Positions 19,663 to 27,716 of a DNA stretch of 64,000 bases are shown here, in pieces (position 1 is the stretch's first letter; every line of letters starts with the position of its first letter). The stretch spans positions 186,001 to 250,000 of the forward strand of contig NZ_RAPN01000002.1 in assembly GCF_003610535.1 (NCBI RefSeq), in the 5' to 3' direction. Made by a program: the position numbers and the translations under genes. This DNA is from Mangrovibacterium diazotrophicum (GTDB taxonomy: Bacteria; Bacteroidota; Bacteroidia; Bacteroidales; Prolixibacteraceae). The notes below the pieces were generated by a model that had not been told where the DNA came from, did not search any database, and worked only from the letters and a program-made list of their open reading frames with translations.

Positions 19663-20262
19663 TTAAAAAAGAGAGAGTAGCGCCGAACGCATTCCCGGTG
19701 AGAATTTAGATGCATCCTCCTGATCGAGGTAAAGTTTCAAATCCTGCCGTAGTTGTTTCAAGGCACGGGTCATGTTGGCCTCCACAGCTTTCACACTAAT
19801 TCCCAATTCTTCAGCAATATCTTTGTTAGTGTAATTGTTGAATCGGCTCAATTTAAACACCTCCCGGCATTGCGGCGTGAGCTTGTTAATCATCGACGCA
19901 ATTCGGTCGGAAAGCTCTTTGTAAAGCAATATTTCTTCGGAAGTTTCTTCCAGCAGGTGTAAGCTCACAGAGGTCTGCAGCAATTCACTTTCGTCAATTT
20001 CCTGCATCCGGCGTTTGCGCTGGCGTAAAATATTCAGACAGCCGTTGCGCACCAAAATAAAGAGGTAATTTTTAACCGATTGCTCGGTTTGGGTGTAAAT
20101 TTCTTTTTCCCACATCTTTATAAAGGACTCCTGCACCACCCCTTTGGCTTCATCATCGCGGTTCAAAAACTGCATGGCAACCTGATAAAAGAAATGGAAG
20201 TACCTGTTATACAGATCCTCAAACTTCTTTTTATTATGCACTTCTGAATTCAAGTAGACCAT
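19663..20262 (-). CDS. ECF-type RNA polymerase sigma factor
   Basis: A 199-aa sigma-70 family factor of the Bacteroidetes FecI-like ECF group. Region 2 spans about 13-80 (FEDLYNRYFHFFYQVAMQFLNRDDEAKGVVQESF) and region 4 about 128-180 with the helix-turn-helix FKLSRFNNYTNKDIAEELGISVKAVEANMTRAL. It probably directs transcription of the susC operon under control of the FecR protein encoded two genes downstream. Its start is 71 bp after the ExuT-like MFS stop, so it could also be read through from region 2. Confidence 0.94.
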   Translation of the reverse strand: MVYLNSEVHNKKKFEDLYNRYFHFFYQVAMQFLNRDDEAKGVVQESFIKMWEKEIYTQTEQSVKNYLFILVRNGCLNILRQRKRRMQEIDESELLQTSVSLHLLEETSEEILLYKELSDRIASMINKLTPQCREVFKLSRFNNYTNKDIAEELGISVKAVEANMTRALKQLRQDLKLYLDQEDASKFSPGMRSALLSLF

Positions 20263-20333
20263 AAACCAGCGTTATTCTACAAATCTATAAAATCAACTAC
20301 GCAAAAGATGCTGTAGCGGTAATTATTTCACCC

Positions 20334-21563
20334 TCAAAACTGCTGTAACCTCTTTATTTTCGGGACAAAGACCAAAAATATGATAAACGCTGCCGGATAC
20401 ATGCAGCCGGCATAAATCCACATCGGATCGTAGGAAAAAGAGGCAATGACCAGTCCGATGAGCGGATTAATGACCAGGGAGGAAATGGCTCCGGCCGAGC
20501 CCGAAAATCCAATAACGGTGGAGGTAAAATTTTTCCCGAACAAGTCGCTAATGGCAGTGATGTAATTCGTAATCCATAAGCCGTGTGCAAAAAACACAAG
20601 CGCCATGGTGGCTATCACCCATGTGGCTGAAGGCAATAGTTGCACGAACATCGCGGGCAGCGTCAACAGGGCTGCTACTCCCATGATGCTTTTGCGGGAC
20701 TTGTTCAGGCTCCCCGTTTTTCGAAGTACAAAATCGGCAATGTAGCCTCCGAGCATATTCGAAATCCCAAGGGCCAGAAACGGAATCCAAAATAAATTTC
20801 CAATCTCGTATAAGCTGATTCCTCGGGCTTCGTTCAGGTATTTGGGAATCCAAAACATGTAAAAGTAAAAGATTGGGTCTAGCAGAAAACGGATCAAAAT
20901 GAACACCCAAACTTCCTTAATTTTAAGGATCTGGGAGAAATTCTTCCAGAATTCCGTTTTTGTTTCTTCACTCGGAGCAGGTACCTCTGCCCGTTTTTCC
21001 TTCTTCGGAAGTAAAAACCAAACTGCCACCCAAATAAAACCAATCACACTGGTTGTAATAAACACTCCCCGCCAGCCGATGACATCGATCAGATAGACAC
21101 ACAAAGGCGGAGCAACAACAGCACCGACGGCCGAACCGCCAATTGCAATTCCGTTGGCCAGTGCCTGCTTGTCTTTCGGAATCCACTCGACCACCGCTTT
21201 GATGGCACCGGGGAAAGCACCCCCTTCACCCAAACCTAAAATGAAGCGAAAAACACCAAAATGGAAAGCACTGTTGGCCCAACCGTGCAACATAGTTGCC
21301 AGCGACCAAATACCTACCGATATCCCCAGGCCTTTGCGACTGCCATAACGATCGATCAACACACCGCCAACCGTGAACATGATCGCATAACTGATTAAAA
21401 AACCGGTATTAATAAATCCATATTCCACATCGGAAATGTGAAAATCTTCTTTGATCCGGATAATCGAGACCGACAAAACCTGGCGATCCAGAAAGCTCAG
21501 GGCCGTTGCGAAAAAGGCCATGACGACAATGATCCAGGGTAACCAATAGGTAATTTTTTTCAT
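20334..21563 (-). CDS. MFS transporter, hexuronate (ExuT)-like
   Basis: A 409-aa major-facilitator protein with about 12 membrane segments. The N-terminal FLDRQVLSVSI and the loop GGVLIDRYGSRKGLG, then RFILGLGEGGAFPGAIKAVVEWIPK, are characteristic of the anion:cation symporter subgroup that includes hexuronate carriers. It probably carries uronates or related sugar acids across the inner membrane, which suits the product of PL8/GH88 action. It lies between GH27 (142-bp gap with a terminator-like hairpin) and the ECF sigma gene (71 bp). Substrate is inferred from subgroup and neighbours. Confidence 0.88.
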   Translation of the reverse strand: MKKITYWLPWIIVVMAFFATALSFLDRQVLSVSIIRIKEDFHISDVEYGFINTGFLISYAIMFTVGGVLIDRYGSRKGLGISVGIWSLATMLHGWANSAFHFGVFRFILGLGEGGAFPGAIKAVVEWIPKDKQALANGIAIGGSAVGAVVAPPLCVYLIDVIGWRGVFITTSVIGFIWVAVWFLLPKKEKRAEVPAPSEETKTEFWKNFSQILKIKEVWVFILIRFLLDPIFYFYMFWIPKYLNEARGISLYEIGNLFWIPFLALGISNMLGGYIADFVLRKTGSLNKSRKSIMGVAALLTLPAMFVQLLPSATWVIATMALVFFAHGLWITNYITAISDLFGKNFTSTVIGFSGSAGAISSLVINPLIGLVIASFSYDPMWIYAGCMYPAAFIIFLVFVPKIKRLQQF

Positions 21564-21650
21564 AGTTCGTTTTTTGACGAGTGACTGGTTTGAAAACGCG
21601 GGAACAGCCTAAAAAGGCAATTCAGGCATTAGCCTGACAAAAGCTGGTGT

Positions 21651-21684
21651 AAGAAAAAGAAGCCCGCAGAATCGCGGAGCTTCT
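21651..21684 (-). terminator. Terminator-like hairpin after GH27
   Basis: On the minus strand AGAAGC (from 21684) pairs with GCTTCT, extended by CCGC/GCGG across one bulged base and a 6-nt loop, then TTTTTCTT. A second perfect hairpin, TCAGGC-ATTA-GCCTGA, lies at 21622-21637. Together they separate GH27 from the ExuT-like MFS gene. Confidence 0.65.
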
Positions 21685-21705
21685 AACCAACAAACTATTT
21701 ACGAA

Positions 21706-22896
21706 TCAATTACTCTCCAACACGAGCAGCAACACATCTCGTCCACTGAGGGTGCCTTCCAAATCGTCGGCTGTTGTTCCCATTTTCTTTTTATCCCACA
21801 CGTTCCATATTTTATAATCGCCTTTGTTCTCCCAATCTTCAAAGTAGCGCGTCATGGCCCGTATGTTCCATTCGCACTTGTAAGGCCTTTCGTATTCGCT
21901 TCGGTTCAGAATAGCTACCGCCCATCGGTTTCCGGTGAGCTGCTTGCACCAAATATCAATGTCTTCATCTTTGATGTAACGGAAAGCCGATTTTCCCATG
22001 GGATCCTGATCAATGGCAATCAGATCCTCATTTTCCAGAATCTTCAAAATATCGGTTTCCATAGCACGCAGGTCATTTCCAAGGATCAGCGGGGCTGAAA
22101 GCATACACCACATAGTAAAATGCGATTTATTCTCCAGCATGCTTAAGCCGCCGTTGCCCACTTCCAGCATGTCCGGATCATTCCAGTGTCCCGGTCCATT
22201 GTAGGTCCAGATGGGCACCTGTTCTTCCAGGATGTTCATCCATCCGCGTGCTCCGGTTGATAAACGGCAATCGGCGCAATCCATAATATCGATGGTCGTG
22301 CGGTAAAGGTGACCCATTTCTCCGGCCCACAGCCAGGGCTCGGTGGAACCCCATTCACAAATACTGAACACGATGGGCCGACCGGCACGGTAAAGGGCAT
22401 CGCGCATTGTTTTGTAGGATGCGCGCGAATCCTGTGTCCCATGAAAGCAGAAATCATATTTCAGGTAGTCCACTCCCCATTGCGCATAGGTCCAGGCATC
22501 CTGAAATTCGTAACCTCGACCACCCGGGCGCTTCATACAGGTCATTTCGCCGGCACAGGAATAAAGGCCAAATTTCAGCCCGCGCGAATGCACGTAGTCC
22601 GCCAGGGCCTTCATGCCTGAAGGAAAATTTATGGAGTCCACAACGATGTAGCCTTTTTCATCGCGGCCAATCTGCCAGCAATCGTCGAGATTGATATACT
22701 CATAGCCTGCATCTGAAAGCCCGGTGGCTACCATGGCATCGGCAATTTGTTTGATAACATCTTCATTAATCTTATCCCGGAAATAATTCCAACTGTTCCA
22801 GCCCATGGGCGGGGTCAGCGCCAAACCTTCAAACTTCTGCGCATAAAGATTTGCACCGAGTACCAGGGCCAAAATCAATACGACTATTTTTTTCAT
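21706..22896 (-). CDS. GH27 alpha-galactosidase, secreted
   Basis: A 396-aa protein with a signal peptide (1-20). The GH27 barrel opens with TPPMGWNSWNYF at 28-39 and YINLDDCW near 67-74; the nucleophile is Asp148 in LKYDFC and the acid/base Asp203 in RTTIDIMD, 55 residues apart as in the rice enzyme. A C-terminal beta-domain follows. It releases terminal alpha-galactose (some members act on beta-L-arabinopyranose) in the periplasm. It is 27 bp after the sugar-porter MFS, consistent with coupled hydrolysis and uptake. Confidence 0.94.
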   Translation of the reverse strand: MKKIVVLILALVLGANLYAQKFEGLALTPPMGWNSWNYFRDKINEDVIKQIADAMVATGLSDAGYEYINLDDCWQIGRDEKGYIVVDSINFPSGMKALADYVHSRGLKFGLYSCAGEMTCMKRPGGRGYEFQDAWTYAQWGVDYLKYDFCFHGTQDSRASYKTMRDALYRAGRPIVFSICEWGSTEPWLWAGEMGHLYRTTIDIMDCADCRLSTGARGWMNILEEQVPIWTYNGPGHWNDPDMLEVGNGGLSMLENKSHFTMWCMLSAPLILGNDLRAMETDILKILENEDLIAIDQDPMGKSAFRYIKDEDIDIWCKQLTGNRWAVAILNRSEYERPYKCEWNIRAMTRYFEDWENKGDYKIWNVWDKKKMGTTADDLEGTLSGRDVLLLVLESN

Positions 22897-22923
22897 ATTC
22901 TATCCTTTAAATTTTTAACATTC

Positions 22924-24270
22924 TTATTGTATTCCCATCTCATGCTGAATCTCTTCCAGCGAAATTCCTTTGGTCTCTTTCATTGAAAAAATCACCCACA
23001 GCAACTGCCCAACCATGCAGATTGCATAAAATGTAAAAGCGTAGCCACCGGAGAAATCGGCGATCAACGGAAAGGTCCAGGAGATAAATGCAGCGGCAAT
23101 CCAATGTGTTGTGGTGCCCAGCGCCTGACCGCGTGCTCTCACGCGATTTGGAAAGATCTCGCTGAGGTAAACCCAAATCACCGATCCCTGACCAAATGCG
23201 TGAGACGCGATAAACAGGAACAATCCTCCCAATACGACCCATTTCCCCAAATTGCTGATGTCCGTATCGAAACTAAAAAAAGCCCAGGCTGTCGCACTTA
23301 AGCTGAGGATGTACCCGATGGAACCATAAATCATCAGTTTTTTTCGTCCTATGCGGTCAATAACAGCCATGGCTGCCAGCGTAAAAATCAGAAACACGCT
23401 TCCCACCCCGATGGTATTCAGCAAGGCTGAACTCTTCTCAAATCCAGCCATATCGAAAATGACCGGCGCATAGTACAGCACCGCATTAATGCCCGACAAC
23501 TGGTTGAACAAGGCAAGCATGACGGCCAGGTAGATGGGAAAGCGATATTTGCGGGTAAAGAAAGGCTCTGTTTGCTGCTGGTTTTCCAGATGCAGTGAGC
23601 ACTTTATAATTGCTATTTCGTTGGAAACACTGCCGGAATCGGAGCCACACATTTCAATCACCTGTCGGGCTTCCCCTTCCAAACCACGGGCAACAAGCCA
23701 GCGAGGGCTTCGCGGTGTGGTAAACAAAAAAATGAAGAACAACGCTGCCGGGATTGCTTCCACACCGAACATCCAGCGCCACTCAGCTGGCCCAATGTCC
23801 AGCGTCACAATCAGGTAATTCGAGAAATAGGCCAGCAACATGCCAAATACAATATTCAGCTGTGCCACAGCCACCATCCGCCCGCGGTATTGCGCAGGCG
23901 AAATTTCGGCAATGTACATGGGCGAGACCACCGAGGCTCCGCCAACGCCCAGCCCTCCAATGAGTCGGAACAACAGGAAGCTGTACCAATCCCAGGCCAG
24001 CGACGATCCCAGCGCTGATATAAAATACAGCAGCGCCAAAATAAAAAGCATAAAGCGCCGGCCGTAGCGATCGGTCGGTTTTCCGACAAACAAAGCTCCG
24101 ATGATAGTTCCGATTAAGGCGCTCGCGACTGTAAAGCCCAGTTGTGCGGGCGTCAGTTGAAAAACCAACTCGAGCCAGCCGGTAGTTCCGGAGATCACTG
24201 CCGTGTCGAAACCAAACAATAGGCCTCCCAGGGCTGCCACTACAGCCGAATAAATTAAGGTGCGTTTCAT
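22924..24270 (-). CDS. MFS sugar porter (XylE/GalP/AraE-like)
   Basis: A 448-aa, 12-helix sugar:H+ symporter. Family signatures are visible: GFDTAVISGT near residue 20, GKPTDRYGRR near 64, RLIGGLGVGGASVVSPMYIAEISPAQYRG near 92-120, FNQLSGINAVLYY near 260 and VIDRIGRKKLMIYG near 318. It brings a monosaccharide (galactose, xylose, arabinose or glucose type) into the cytosol. It lies 9 bp after the unrecognised 316-aa gene and 27 bp before GH27, so galactose is a reasonable guess. Confidence 0.93.
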   Translation of the reverse strand: MKRTLIYSAVVAALGGLLFGFDTAVISGTTGWLELVFQLTPAQLGFTVASALIGTIIGALFVGKPTDRYGRRFMLFILALLYFISALGSSLAWDWYSFLLFRLIGGLGVGGASVVSPMYIAEISPAQYRGRMVAVAQLNIVFGMLLAYFSNYLIVTLDIGPAEWRWMFGVEAIPAALFFIFLFTTPRSPRWLVARGLEGEARQVIEMCGSDSGSVSNEIAIIKCSLHLENQQQTEPFFTRKYRFPIYLAVMLALFNQLSGINAVLYYAPVIFDMAGFEKSSALLNTIGVGSVFLIFTLAAMAVIDRIGRKKLMIYGSIGYILSLSATAWAFFSFDTDISNLGKWVVLGGLFLFIASHAFGQGSVIWVYLSEIFPNRVRARGQALGTTTHWIAAAFISWTFPLIADFSGGYAFTFYAICMVGQLLWVIFSMKETKGISLEEIQHEMGIQ

Positions 24271-24279
24271 AGGCTAATT

Positions 24280-25230
24280 TTATCCCTGGATGTGCCCGGG
24301 TTTGACGGGGTTTCGATAGATTGATCCGGCGCGAAAAAACCAATCGGTAGTGGAATCCGCACTTCCTGCCGGGGGTGTAAGTATCTTGCGATACTCGGCA
24401 GGTACAGGCGGTTTTCGTGTAATCAGGTCTAAGGGTACAGCGGAATTTTCGTTAACCACAGCCCACTGTTTATTGCCCGGATGGATATTGGTCCAACAAT
24501 GGTCGCATGGCAGAAAGTCGGGACGAGCCACGTACAACTTCTCGCCACGCTCCAAAATTACCGGCACCAAACCTTTGTTTTCTCCTGTCAGCGCTTCAGG
24601 AATATAAAACTCATCGGCCATTCGTTCGCCTCTGATCCGGGCATCTTTTAAATAGCTTCGTTGCTGATTCACCGGATGGTTGAAAGCCTCCGGATCGATA
24701 TAGGTGCATACCCGGCTGTGCTTCGAGTCGGTAAGCATGGTAAAATCTTCAAACTTAGCTGGAATCATATCAATGTAGCCGCGTTCAAGCCAGAGGCTAT
24801 CCGGGGTTCGCGCAGGACCCGAAATCATCACATAGGTCCAGTCCTTGCTCCAACTTGCGTTGGGTGGAAGAAATCCATTGATCACCGAACTTGCATCAAT
24901 GGTTCCCATTGGCACATCGTGGCCCCCCGAATAAACGATTGGATCAAAAACGAACACATTGTTATGCGCATGCCGCGGTAAAAAAGGCGTGACCAGCCCT
25001 TTGTTACACACCGCATCGTTAATCCCGATATAAATGGCCAGAATTGTTTCTGACACAGACGGAATCAGGTGCGCCAGCTCGATCGTCTCCATTCCCTCTC
25101 CCCCACACATATACTGCGGAAATTCATTCATCAGCATGAACGACTCCGCCAGAAAATTTCGGTATTCCTGCTCCGGCAGCGCACTTCCGGCAGGTAGGTT
25201 TAGTTTTATTTCTAAGTCAGTTATCGGCAT
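24280..25230 (-). CDS. Hypothetical protein within sugar operon
   Basis: A 316-aa protein I do not recognise. No signal peptide, lipobox or membrane segment is visible; the frame opens MPITDLEIKLNLPAG only 3 bp after the aldose 1-epimerase stop. Visible features are a Gly/Pro-rich stretch FDPIVYSGGHDVPMG near 93-108, CDHCWTNIHPGNKQW near 245-258, and several conserved-looking His and Asp residues that could bind a metal (speculation). Tight spacing on both sides (3 bp and 9 bp) makes it part of the mutarotase-transporter-alpha-galactosidase operon, so a sugar-related cytosolic role is likely. A missing N-terminal part cannot be excluded. Confidence 0.75.
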   Translation of the reverse strand: MPITDLEIKLNLPAGSALPEQEYRNFLAESFMLMNEFPQYMCGGEGMETIELAHLIPSVSETILAIYIGINDAVCNKGLVTPFLPRHAHNNVFVFDPIVYSGGHDVPMGTIDASSVINGFLPPNASWSKDWTYVMISGPARTPDSLWLERGYIDMIPAKFEDFTMLTDSKHSRVCTYIDPEAFNHPVNQQRSYLKDARIRGERMADEFYIPEALTGENKGLVPVILERGEKLYVARPDFLPCDHCWTNIHPGNKQWAVVNENSAVPLDLITRKPPVPAEYRKILTPPAGSADSTTDWFFRAGSIYRNPVKPGHIQG

Positions 25231-25233
25231 CGT

Positions 25234-26388
25234 TTAGTTTGTAAGAAGTTTGTATACAATTCGTTGCTTGTAGGTTTGTCCGGGCTTCAGTTCTATCGAC
25301 TGAAAATTGGCTTTGTTCGGAGCATCGGGATATCCCTGGGGTTCAAAACAGAATGCCCCGTATTTCGTGTAGATTTTATCCTCCTTTCCGGCAACATCAT
25401 CTAAAAAATTACCGGTATAAAAATGCACGCAGGGCTGTGTCGTCCAGACTTCCAGCCCAAGACCGCTCACGGGGTCCAGCGCTGTTGCAGCCAACACCAA
25501 CTGCCCTTTCCCCGACGAAGGCAATACGTAATTGAGATCGTAGCCTGTATATTTTGCTGACGCCATTTCGGCAAGTCGGGAGCCGATGGATCGTTGTTTC
25601 CTGAAATCGACCGCACTTCCGTCAAGCTGCTTAATTTCTCCCGTGGGAATGAGTTCTTCATCAGCTGGCGTATATTTTTCAGCGTTGATCTGTACCAATT
25701 GATCCAGGACCGTTGCGTTTCCGGCGCCGGCGAGGTTAAAATAACTGTGATGTGTAAAGTTGACAATCGTTACTTTGTCGGACGTTGCCCGGTATTGAAT
25801 TCCCAGCTCATTCGCTTCATTTAGCGTGTAAACGACTTCACAACTCAGATTGCCGGGATAGCCTTCTTCCCCGTCCGCACTCAAATAAGTCAACTTCACG
25901 CCCACCAAATCATCCTCTTCAAAGCTTTTACCGGACCAAACGACTTTGTTGAATCCTTTCAGTCCTCCATGCAGATGGTTTGGCCCAAAGTCGGGCAAGG
26001 TATTTTTCGCCAGATTGTAAACGGAATCGTTGATCGTAACCGCCGCCGTTCCGATGCGATTGGCAACGCGGCCAATGGTTGCGCCGAAGTAATACGGATC
26101 CTTCTCATAAGCCGCCAGATCATCATAACCCAAAGCGATGTCGTGCATTTTCCCATTTTGGTCGGGTGCAACAATTCTTCGGACGATTGCGCCAAATTCA
26201 ATAATTTCGATCTCGACTCCTTGTGAGTTTTTCAGTACAAATGCCTGTACTTTTAGACCATCACCCGTTGTGCCAAAGTCTTTTGTTTTCACCAACATAC
26301 TTTGCTTATCGTTTTTTGTTGACACGGTCATTGCTGCAGAAAACAGAATGACCAGGCCAAGCAGTAGTATTAGCTCATTAATTTTCAT
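25234..26388 (-). CDS. galM: Aldose 1-epimerase (galactose mutarotase), exported
   Basis: A 384-aa mutarotase with an N-terminal hydrophobic signal segment (about 1-23). Substrate-binding NHLHGG has His140; the acid His214 is in THHSYFNL; the base Glu is in FCFEPQGYPDAPN near residue 350. It interconverts alpha and beta anomers of galactose or glucose. Its start lies within the last 11 bp of the DUF4185-like gene and its stop is 3 bp before the next gene, so translation is coupled. Export to the periplasm would let it act on sugars freed there by GH27. Confidence 0.93.
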   Translation of the reverse strand: MKINELILLLGLVILFSAAMTVSTKNDKQSMLVKTKDFGTTGDGLKVQAFVLKNSQGVEIEIIEFGAIVRRIVAPDQNGKMHDIALGYDDLAAYEKDPYYFGATIGRVANRIGTAAVTINDSVYNLAKNTLPDFGPNHLHGGLKGFNKVVWSGKSFEEDDLVGVKLTYLSADGEEGYPGNLSCEVVYTLNEANELGIQYRATSDKVTIVNFTHHSYFNLAGAGNATVLDQLVQINAEKYTPADEELIPTGEIKQLDGSAVDFRKQRSIGSRLAEMASAKYTGYDLNYVLPSSGKGQLVLAATALDPVSGLGLEVWTTQPCVHFYTGNFLDDVAGKEDKIYTKYGAFCFEPQGYPDAPNKANFQSIELKPGQTYKQRIVYKLLTN

Positions 26389-27616
26389 GCTCTCCCGCCA
26401 GCTTTATTTCTATATCCATCTGGTTCCACCGGTAATTCATCTCATGCATTTTGCCTTCTTCGTTGCGCATGGCATCAGACCAAATCAGCACCATGTGCGT
26501 GCCATCCTTGCTAATCCATTTCGGAGACAGTTTGGGTTGATAAGTCAAATTATTGGGATCGTCGGCAGTCCATGAATCGTTGTAGTAAAATTGAGTCCAC
26601 GGACCGTAAGGCGTTTTGGCGTACCAAAAACCTAAACTGCCTGACTTCGAGTGCATCGGGCTTTTGAAGTAATCTTCTTTATTGGGCGCATAGCCGGTTC
26701 CGGCGTAGGTTCCGCCATTTACCATGATGTACAAGCCCAGTCCTTCGTTCCATACCACCGATGGAAGCCAACTGTACCAACCAAAATATTCCCCGGCATC
26801 GTTCTTTTCAGGAAACTCAAAAGCTGGTTTAGCCTTTTCAAACTCGCCGGTCCATTGGGCTTCGTCTCCGTTCCAACCGGCAAAAAACTCCCAGTTTGAC
26901 CGGCTGTCAATGTCATTACTTTTTACCCGGGCCATCAGCAATTGATGCGACCGCAGCCCCGGCCCGTAGATGTAGATGTAGCCATCGGTAGAAGCACTGT
27001 GGTTTTTACCTTGCTGGGCAAACGAGCAGAAAGTAAAGGGGTGCACAAAACGACCGTTGACCGTATCGCCATATTCTTCCAGAAAGAACATATCCTCGGC
27101 CGAATCTGCCTCTTTGGCATCCTCGTCCCAGGGATCAACTTTACGGGCTTCACCCGCCTTGTTGATGCGGTACCAGCTTTGGCCATTGTCTTCGGATTTC
27201 AGCAACTTGAATCCTTTAAAGGGAATTCCCCAGCGCTCGCGTGGCGTCCGGGAAACCGCGGAATATAAAGTTCCATCGACAGCACACACGCCATATCCAA
27301 ACCAGCCTTCGCCTTCCTCGCTGAACTTGGGATATCCAGGGATGGCATCCCGGCTAAAATCGTCTTTGCCGCCACGAATTCGATACAGGTTGTTGTGGTA
27401 ACTTTTTCGCTCGTCCTGCAACCAGTTGCCATCATCCATCGAAGTAATCTGACTGTCGTCGGCAGCCCAGGTAATACACCAGTTATCGCCTCGTCCTTCC
27501 GGCCGGGTTAAACTCTCCAGTTTGAAGGCCACATCCACGGGTATTTTTTCGGTATTTGTACAAGCATAGGCATGAACCAGGATCACCAACACCGCCATTA
27601 TCTTTCTCTTCATCAT
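26378..27616 (-). CDS. DUF4185-like beta-propeller lipoprotein
   Basis: A 412-aa lipoprotein (lipobox AYAC, Cys19). The repeated propeller-like motifs DNWCITWAADDSQ, EGWFGYGVCAVDGTLY, LKSEDNGQSWYR, STDGYIYIYGPG, and GFWYAKTPYGPWTQFYYN suggest a five-bladed beta-propeller of the DUF4185/GH43-GH117-like kind. Such proteins occur in PULs and are suspected glycoside hydrolases or binding proteins, but no catalytic residues can be assigned safely. It overlaps the mutarotase start by 11 bp and lies 100 bp after the large T9SS protein, beyond a strong terminator. Confidence 0.75.
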   Translation of the reverse strand: MMKRKIMAVLVILVHAYACTNTEKIPVDVAFKLESLTRPEGRGDNWCITWAADDSQITSMDDGNWLQDERKSYHNNLYRIRGGKDDFSRDAIPGYPKFSEEGEGWFGYGVCAVDGTLYSAVSRTPRERWGIPFKGFKLLKSEDNGQSWYRINKAGEARKVDPWDEDAKEADSAEDMFFLEEYGDTVNGRFVHPFTFCSFAQQGKNHSASTDGYIYIYGPGLRSHQLLMARVKSNDIDSRSNWEFFAGWNGDEAQWTGEFEKAKPAFEFPEKNDAGEYFGWYSWLPSVVWNEGLGLYIMVNGGTYAGTGYAPNKEDYFKSPMHSKSGSLGFWYAKTPYGPWTQFYYNDSWTADDPNNLTYQPKLSPKWISKDGTHMVLIWSDAMRNEEGKMHEMNYRWNQMDIEIKLAGEHEN

Positions 27617-27660
27617 ATCAGTTTAGATTTTATTTCGCCCCATTTCGTCAGGCTTTGTCT

Positions 27661-27693
27661 AAAAACACCATAGGGCATCGCTACCCTATGGTG
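27661..27693 (-). terminator. Rho-independent terminator after the T9SS beta-helix gene
   Basis: A perfect 10-bp stem, CACCATAGGG with CCCTATGGTG, and an 8-nt loop, followed on the minus strand by TTTTTAGAC. It lies 24 bp after the stop at 27717 and before the DUF4185-like gene. Confidence 0.85.
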
Positions 27694-27716
27694 AAAGTTG
27701 ATTTTTTTTGAAAATG

